Origin: Saccharopolyspora erythraea NRRL 2338
GTDB lineage: Bacteria; Actinomycetota; Actinomycetes; Mycobacteriales; Pseudonocardiaceae
Length of the DNA stretch: 64,000 nt
Direction: 5' to 3'
Assembly (NCBI RefSeq): GCF_000062885.1
Contig: NC_009142.1
Coordinates: forward strand, 1-64,000
Positions 58,952 through 64,000 of the stretch are shown piece by piece; positions within the stretch are counted from its first letter, which is position 1, and every line of letters begins with the position of its first letter. The notes under the pieces are model-generated. The model saw nothing but the letters and a program-made list of their open reading frames with translations, did not search any database and had not been told where the DNA came from. A program made the position numbers and the translations under genes.

Positions 58952-59369
58952 CGGTCGGCCTCGCCGCTTGGGCCGCAGCGCGTCCTCACCCTCACGCCGG
59001 TACTTGCGCACCCAGGTCTCGACCAGCTTGGGCGAGGACAGGGCGTACTCGCGGGCCAGTTCCGCCGTGGTGGCCTCGCCGTCAAGGAACCGACGCACGA
59101 CTTCGAGCTTGAACTCGAACGAGAACGACTGCTTCGGTTTCATGATCAGCGCTCCCGCGCCTCGCAGGACCCATCGGTGCCGCAAGCGTCTCACCGCCGT
59201 GCGCGACACACCCAACCGGGCCGCGACGACCTTCGCCCCGTAACCAGCCTCGAACAAAGCCACGGCAGCCTCACGCTGCCGCTCCGACAACGAACTACCT
59301 GGATACACGAACCGCTCCCCAAGAGCTGGAACTGGATTTCCAGTCCAACCCTCGGGGACCAGTTCAGAT

Positions 59370-59383
59370 CGCGGGGCCCCTTC
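59370..59383 (-). terminator. Right half of the disrupted terminator
   Basis: CGCGGGGCCCCTTC, the exact complement of 56433-56446, lying 14 bases after the pknB stop on its reading strand. It is separated from its partner by 2.9 kb of IS DNA. Confidence 0.85.
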
Positions 59384-59397
59384 CATCACGGCTGCCT

Positions 59398-61359
59398 TCA
59401 GGGGAACGGCGGGAAGAACCCGTCGTCGGGCTGCGTGGTCGGCGAACTGTCGTACTCGCCGACGTAGATCGTGATGGTCTGGTTCTTGCTGATCTTGTCG
59501 CCGCCCGACGGCGAGCTGCGCATGACCTTGCCGTCGAGCTTGCTGTCGGAGGTCGACTCCTTCTGCTCGACGAGCTGGCCGTTCCAGCCGAGCTGCTGGA
59601 GCTGCCTCTTGGCGTCGGTCGGCGAGAGCCCGGTCAGCGGAGGCATCGAGATCTGCTGCCCGTTGGAGACGTAGACCGTCACCTTCGAGCCGGGCTTCAA
59701 CTTGGTGTCGGCGGCCGGGGTCTGGTCGACCACTATGCCGGCGGGCTCGCTGGAGTCGCGGTCCGAGCGCTGGACCTGGAAACCGGCGTAGCTCAGCATC
59801 CTCTCGGCGGTCTCGTACGGCATGTTGCGGACGTCGGGGACGGCCCGCTGCTCGGCCTTCTTGCCCAGCACCACGTTGATCGTGGTTCCCTTGGCGACGG
59901 TGCCCTCCGGGTCCCACTCCAGGATCTTGTCGACCTGGCTGTCGTTGTCGACCTCGCGGGTCTTGGGGTTGTAGCCGAGCATGAGCCCGACCTCCGACAG
60001 CTTGGCGCTGGCCTGGTCCATGGACATCCCGCGCAGGTCCGGGATCTGGACCTGTTCCGGTCCCGTGCCGAAGCAGACCCTGATCCGGTCCTGCTTCTTG
60101 TCGATCGGGACCCCCGGGTCCGGGGTCTGGTTGATGACGCGGCCGACGTCCTCCCGGCTGGACGGGCACGGGATCTGCTCCTGCCACAACCAGTTGCCGG
60201 CGGTCAGCTCGCTGAGCGCCTGGGACTTGGTCATGCCCTCGAGCTGCGGAACCGCGATCTTGTCGTCGCCGCTCGGGCCGCTCAGCAGCGCGTTGGCAAC
60301 CCACGCGACCAGCGCGAACACCGCGACGCAGATGAGCGTGACCAGCGCGATCAGCCAGTTCTTGCGCCGCTTGCGCTGCTGCTCGGCGTCGAGGTCGTCC
60401 TCGACGGCGGGCTCCACGCTGCGGTGGCGTCCGCCCGGGGCCATAACCTCGGTCGCGGGTGCCGGAGCGATCATCGAGGTCCGCTCCTCCTCCGACATGA
60501 TCATCGGAGCCTTCGGCCGCTGCCCGGACAGCACCCGCACCAGGTCGGCGCGCATCTCGGCGGCCGACTGGTAGCGGTTCGCGGGGTTCTTGCTCAACGC
60601 CTTGAGCACCACGGCGTCCAGCGACGCCGGGACCTGCTGGTTGACGTCGGACGGCTTGCGCGGGTCCTCCCGCACGTGCTGGTAGGCCACCGCGACCGGC
60701 GAGTCGCCGGTGAACGGGGGCTCGCCGGTGAGCAGCTCGAACAGCACGCAGCCCGAGGCGTAGACGTCGCTTCGCGCGTCGACGGACTCGCCCCGCGCCT
60801 GCTCCGGCGAGAGGTACTGGGCGGTCCCTATCACCGCGGCGGTCTGGGTGACCGCGGCCTGCCCGTCGGTCAGCGCCCGCGCGATGCCGAAGTCCATCAC
60901 CTTCACCGCGCCGGAGCGGGTGATCATGATGTTGGCCGGCTTCACGTCGCGGTGGATGATGTGGTGCCGGTGGCTGAAGTCCAGCGCGGCCGAGGCGTCG
61001 GCCATGACCTCCATCGCGCGGCGCGGCGCCAGCGGACCCTCGGACTTGACGATGTCGCGCAGCGTCCGGCCGTCGACGTACTCCATCACGATGTAGGGCA
61101 GCGGACCGTTCTCGGAGTCGGTCTCGCCCGTGTCGTAGACGGCGACGATCGCCGGGTGGTTCAGGGCGGCGGCGTTCTGCGCCTCGCGGCGGAACCGGAG
61201 CTGGAAGGTGGGGTCCCGGGCCAGGTCGGCGCGCAGGACCTTGACCGCCACGTCACGCCCCAGCCGGATGTCCCGGCCGCGGTGCACCTCCGACATACCG
61301 CCGTAGCCGAGCGTGTCACCGATCTCGTAGCGGTTGGAGAGAAGTCGCGGTGAGCTCAT
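59398..61359 (-). CDS. pknB: Serine/threonine protein kinase PknB with PASTA domains
   Basis: A 653-residue membrane kinase controlling growth and cell division. The kinase domain (about 11-275) has the glycine loop LGYGGMSEVHRG, Lys40 in VAVKVLRADL and HRDVKPANIM. A membrane helix lies near 335-357 (LIALVTLICVAVFALVAWVA). Four extracellular PASTA repeats follow, starting around VPQLEGMTK, IPDLRGMSM, VPDVRNMPY and MPPLTGLSP; these bind muropeptides. ATG 61359 reproduces the M. tuberculosis PknB N terminus. Its 3' terminator is disrupted. Confidence 0.97.
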   Translation of the reverse strand: MSSPRLLSNRYEIGDTLGYGGMSEVHRGRDIRLGRDVAVKVLRADLARDPTFQLRFRREAQNAAALNHPAIVAVYDTGETDSENGPLPYIVMEYVDGRTLRDIVKSEGPLAPRRAMEVMADASAALDFSHRHHIIHRDVKPANIMITRSGAVKVMDFGIARALTDGQAAVTQTAAVIGTAQYLSPEQARGESVDARSDVYASGCVLFELLTGEPPFTGDSPVAVAYQHVREDPRKPSDVNQQVPASLDAVVLKALSKNPANRYQSAAEMRADLVRVLSGQRPKAPMIMSEEERTSMIAPAPATEVMAPGGRHRSVEPAVEDDLDAEQQRKRRKNWLIALVTLICVAVFALVAWVANALLSGPSGDDKIAVPQLEGMTKSQALSELTAGNWLWQEQIPCPSSREDVGRVINQTPDPGVPIDKKQDRIRVCFGTGPEQVQIPDLRGMSMDQASAKLSEVGLMLGYNPKTREVDNDSQVDKILEWDPEGTVAKGTTINVVLGKKAEQRAVPDVRNMPYETAERMLSYAGFQVQRSDRDSSEPAGIVVDQTPAADTKLKPGSKVTVYVSNGQQISMPPLTGLSPTDAKRQLQQLGWNGQLVEQKESTSDSKLDGKVMRSSPSGGDKISKNQTITIYVGEYDSSPTTQPDDGFFPPFP

Positions 61360-61417
61360 CGATGCGTCGTCCCGATCCTTGTCAACGATCGTCCCATCAT
61401 CATGCCGACCGGCGGTA

Positions 61418-62728
61418 TCACGACGTCCCCCGCTGGACGCCGTGCGCGGTCCCCCCGACTTCGGTGCTTTGGTGCGTGTTCGTGCGGTTCGTCCCTCGGA
61501 CCGGACGTAGCGCAGTCTGGTCGAAACGGTCCGCGGAATCCAGGTGGTTCGTGGCCGCACCGGCCGCGACCTGCCTGGTCCGTTCTGGATCGTTATGAGG
61601 AACACCCTGGCCGTTGGTCGTGCGCAATGCCACGGCGATGCCGATGGCGGTCAGCGCGACGACGACCACCACCGACACGGCCACCCAGATCATGGTGCGG
61701 CTGTAGCGCGGGCGGGGCGCGGGCGGCGGTGGCTGTGGTGCGGCCGCCTGCGGCGGGATCAGCCCGGGCGGGTAGGTGTTCTGCATGGGTGGCATGGCCG
61801 GTGGCAGCTGGTGCACGCCGGTGCCCGGCACCGGTGTGCCCATCTGCTGGCGCTGCTGCGGCACGGCGAGCGCGGCCGGGGTCGGCAGCGGCAGTCCCGC
61901 GCGGACCGCGGCGACGGCGTTGGCGAACTCGCCACCGGTCGCGTAGCGGCGGCGCGGGTCCTTCACCAGCGTCGCCTCGATCAGCGCACGCGCCCCGGGC
62001 GGCACGTCCGGCGGCAGCGGCGGCGCGACCTCGCGGATGTGCATCATCGCCACGGTCACCGCGTTGTCCGACAGGAACGGGCGGTGGCCCTTGAGACATT
62101 CATAACCCACGACCGCCAGCGAGTAGACGTCGCTGGCCGGGGTGGCCTCGCTGCCCAGCGCCTGCTCGGGCGCTATGTAGTGGGCGGTGCCCATGACCAT
62201 GCCCGAGCGGGTCACCGGTGCCGCGTCGGCCGCCTTGGCGATGCCGAAGTCGGTGAGCTTCACCTTGCCGTTCGGGGTGATCAGGATGTTGCCGGGCTTG
62301 ACGTCGCGGTGCACCAGGCCGCGTTCGTGCGCGGCCTGCAGCGCGTGGCCCGCCTGCTCCAGCATGTCCAGCGCGTGCTCGGCCTTGATGCGGCCCTCGC
62401 GCGCCAGGGTCGCGGCCAGCGGCTCGCCCTCGACCAGTTCCATCACCAGGTAGGCGGTGTCCTCCGGACCGTCCGGGATCGCCGCGGTCTCGCCGTAGTC
62501 GTGCACGGCGGCGATGCCCGGGTGGTTCAGCGACGCCGTGGTGCGGGCCTCGGTGCGGAAGCGGTGCAGGAACTCGGCGTTGCCGCACAGCTCCGCCTTG
62601 AGCACCTTGATCGCGACCGTCCGGTCCAGCCGGACGTCGGTGGCCTTCCAGACCTCGCCCATCCCGCCGACGGCGATGCGCTGGCCGAGCCGGTAGCGCT
62701 CGGCCAGCAACTGGCCGGTGGTCAGCAC
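61418..62728 (-). CDS. pknA: Serine/threonine protein kinase PknA
   Basis: A 436-residue kinase with glycine loop [12 protein letters not shown], Lys41 in [20 protein letters not shown] and [10 protein letters not shown] Pro-rich juxtamembrane stretch (about 295-345) precedes one membrane helix (about 350-370, [20 protein letters not shown]) and a short polar tail without PASTA domains. It lies 58 bp upstream of pknB and 3 bp after pbpA, in the conserved pbpA-pknA-pknB order. Confidence 0.96.
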   Translation of the reverse strand: MLTTGQLLAERYRLGQRIAVGGMGEVWKATDVRLDRTVAIKVLKAELCGNAEFLHRFRTEARTTASLNHPGIAAVHDYGETAAIPDGPEDTAYLVMELVEGEPLAATLAREGRIKAEHALDMLEQAGHALQAAHERGLVHRDVKPGNILITPNGKVKLTDFGIAKAADAAPVTRSGMVMGTAHYIAPEQALGSEATPASDVYSLAVVGYECLKGHRPFLSDNAVTVAMMHIREVAPPLPPDVPPGARALIEATLVKDPRRRYATGGEFANAVAAVRAGLPLPTPAALAVPQQRQQMGTPVPGTGVHQLPPAMPPMQNTYPPGLIPPQAAAPQPPPPAPRPRYSRTMIWVAVSVVVVVALTAIGIAVALRTTNGQGVPHNDPERTRQVAAGAATNHLDSADRFDQTALRPVRGTNRTNTHQSTEVGGTAHGVQRGTS

Positions 62729-62731
62729 GGA

Positions 62732-64000
62732 TCAGCCACCCCCCTGCAGCCCGGCTCGGATGACCGCGCGGCCGATCGGCGCCGCGATCGACCCACCGGT
62801 GGCCTCGGCGCCCTCGTCACCGCCGTTCTCCACGATCACCGCGACCGCGATGCTGGGGGCTTCGGCGGGCGCGAACGCCACGTACCAGCCGTGCGGCTTG
62901 TCGTCCGGGTCGCCGTGCTGGGCCGTACCGGTCTTGGACGCGATCTCGACGCCGGAGATCTTGCCGTCGCCCTTGGTGTTCTGCTCCGACTGCAGCATCA
63001 TGTCCCGGATCGTGCGGGCCACGTCGGGCGAGACCGCCTGGTTCAGCTCCTCCGGCTGCATCTCGTTGATCACCGACTTGTCCGGGGCGGTGGTCCTGCG
63101 CACCAGCTCCGGCTTCATCAGCTTGCCGCCGTTGGCGATCGCGGAGACCATCATCGCGTTCTGCAGCGGGGTGACGCGGACGTCGCGCTGACCGATGCCG
63201 CTCTGGTACAGCGAAGGCGCGTCCGACATCGGACCCAGGTCCGACTTGGCGGCGCGCATCGGCACCTGCAGGTCCTGGCCGAAGCCGAAGGCCGCGGCGG
63301 TCTCGCGCATCTTGTCCGCGCCGAGCTTGCCCGCGATCTCGGCGAACGCCGTGTTGCACGAGTGGGCCAGCGCCTTGGTCAGCGTGTTGCCCTTGCACGT
63401 GTTGCCGCCGTAGTTCGGCAGCGGAGTCCTGGTGCCGGGCAGGGTGATCGACGGCGCGTCGGTGACCTGGCTGTTGGCGTTGTAGCCGTTCTGCAGGGCC
63501 GCCGCGGTGGTGATCAGCTTGAACGTCGACCCGGGCGGGTAGATCTCGGAGACCGCGCGGTTGAGCATCGGGTCGCCCTCGGCCTGCGACGCCTCGTTCC
63601 ATCCCGCCAGCGCCTCGGACTTCAGGTGCGAGGCCAGCTTGTTCGGGTCGTAGGACGGGGCGTTGGCCATCGCCAGGATCGCCCCCGTCTTCGGGTCGAG
63701 CGCGACCACCGAGCCCTGGAAGCCCTTGCTGGTCAGCTGTTCGTAGGCGACCCGCTGCATCGCCGGGTTGATCGTCAGCTCGACGTCGCCGCCGCGCGGC
63801 GGCTCACCGGTGATCATGTCCGACAGCCGGTCGAAAGCCAGGCTGTCGTCGGTGCCGTTGAGCAGGTTCATCTGCGCCCGCTCGACGCCGTTGGCGCCGT
63901 AGACGAACGAGTAGTACCCGGTCACCGGGGCGAACGCGGGCCCCTCCGGGTACGTGCGCAGGTACTTCAGCTTGTCGTCGGTCTCCACCGAGTTGGCCAG
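62732..64000 (-). CDS. pbpA: Penicillin-binding protein PbpA (partial, 5' end outside window)
   Basis: The C-terminal 422 residues of a class B transpeptidase that crosslinks peptidoglycan. The frame stays open to the window end, so the start is missing. Seen: the dimerisation-domain end (GGDVELTINPAMQRVAYEQL), catalytic PPGSTFKLITTAA, the SxN motif in AHSCNTAFAEI and KTG in ASKTGTAQHG. It is the first gene here of the pbpA-pknA-pknB operon. Confidence 0.96.
   Translation of the reverse strand: MANSVETDDKLKYLRTYPEGPAFAPVTGYYSFVYGANGVERAQMNLLNGTDDSLAFDRLSDMITGEPPRGGDVELTINPAMQRVAYEQLTSKGFQGSVVALDPKTGAILAMANAPSYDPNKLASHLKSEALAGWNEASQAEGDPMLNRAVSEIYPPGSTFKLITTAAALQNGYNANSQVTDAPSITLPGTRTPLPNYGGNTCKGNTLTKALAHSCNTAFAEIAGKLGADKMRETAAAFGFGQDLQVPMRAAKSDLGPMSDAPSLYQSGIGQRDVRVTPLQNAMMVSAIANGGKLMKPELVRRTTAPDKSVINEMQPEELNQAVSPDVARTIRDMMLQSEQNTKGDGKISGVEIASKTGTAQHGDPDDKPHGWYVAFAPAEAPSIAVAVIVENGGDEGAEATGGSIAAPIGRAVIRAGLQGGG

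Larger units (their letters stand above)
57339..59308 (-). pseudogene. IS3-family OrfA split by the IS256 insertion
   Basis: The 5' part (59308-58952) starts at a GTG after GGGGAG and encodes an HTH (LSERQREAAVALFEAGYGAK) and a second HTH-like KQSFSFEFKLEVVRRFLDGE. The 3' part (57478-57339) encodes the leucine-zipper-like EVQRLRQENQRLAAENAYLK and ends at a TAA. Removing the IS256 and one 8-bp duplication leaves 489 bp, exactly 163 codons, so the gene was intact before the insertion. Confidence 0.9.
56450..59366. mobile_element. IS3-family insertion sequence, interrupted by an IS256 element
   Basis: The ends are 23-bp perfect inverted repeats starting TGAACTGGTCCCCGAGGG (56450-56472 and 59344-59366), with the TG...CA termini usual for IS3. 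Flanking GAT at 56447-56449 and 59367-59369 is a 3-bp target duplication. Without the nested element it would be about 1436 bp, a normal IS3 size. The coding strand is minus. Confidence 0.92.

Noticed and set aside
56436-59380. GGGGCCCC as an 8-bp target duplication of the outer element
   Set aside because: IS3 elements make 3-5 bp duplications and have TG...CA ends. Those ends leave GAT as the duplication, and GGGGCCCC is explained as the two arms of one host hairpin.

Overview
The window looks like the replication-origin region of a high-GC actinomycete chromosome, most likely a Saccharopolyspora or close Pseudonocardiaceae relative. It opens exactly at the dnaA start codon and runs dnaA - oriC - dnaN - gnd - recF - dciA - gyrB - gyrA - DUF3566 - tRNA-Ile - DLW-39 - tRNA-Ala. 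After a long interruption it resumes with ppiA - rhomboid - PH-domain protein - crgA - class E sortase - pabA/trpG - pknB - pknA - pbpA, with pbpA cut by the window end. This is the order known around the origin of mycobacteria and relatives. Actinobacterial markers are GTG/TTG starts, CrgA, PASTA-type PknB, the DLW-39 peptide and a parS site.

About 37.6 kb (roughly 14.5-52.07 kb) sits between tRNA-Ala and ppiA, where the mycobacterial order has essentially nothing. The block begins with a TetR repressor and carotenoid oxygenase pair sharing two matching operators, then an MMPL exporter, an unusual acyl-CoA dehydrogenase and a large LuxR-type ATPase regulator. From 25.2 to 49.0 kb lies a compact secondary-lipid locus: a methyltransferase facing the other way, then a COG2907-like FAD oxidoreductase, a free acyl carrier protein, a thioesterase and a polyunsaturated-fatty-acid (PUFA)-type iterative synthase. 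The synthase is split as KS-AT-ACP, KR-DH, KS-CLF-AT-DH-DH and a PfaD-type enoyl reductase. It is followed in the same overlapping operon by a second acyl-CoA dehydrogenase and a complete acetyl-CoA carboxylase (fused AccD-AccA, AccB, AccC), and then by an ECF-like sigma factor. The operon thus appears to carry its own malonyl-CoA supply, chain builder, release enzyme and tailoring enzymes. No phosphopantetheinyl transferase is visible. A 69-bp dispersed repeat occurs in opposite orientations at 25.04 and 51.31 kb, on both sides of the locus.

Non-coding structure is rich. The dnaA-dnaN gap holds three 46-bp elements of identical geometry and a DnaA-box cluster with an AT-rich tract. Extra DnaA-box clusters lie inside the start of dciA and beside the parS site at 54.1 kb. 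The 1.36-kb gap before gyrB contains a 76-bp tandem repeat. A small HTH/Clp-N operon has twin 18-bp operators over a promoter that seems to give a leaderless transcript.

At 56.45-59.37 kb an IS3-family element has landed in the loop of a perfect 14-bp terminator stem between the convergent pabA and pknB genes. That IS3 is itself broken by an IS256-family element. Both target duplications (3 bp and 8 bp) can be read. Everything is read by eye: domain calls rest on recognised motifs, and no database search was run.
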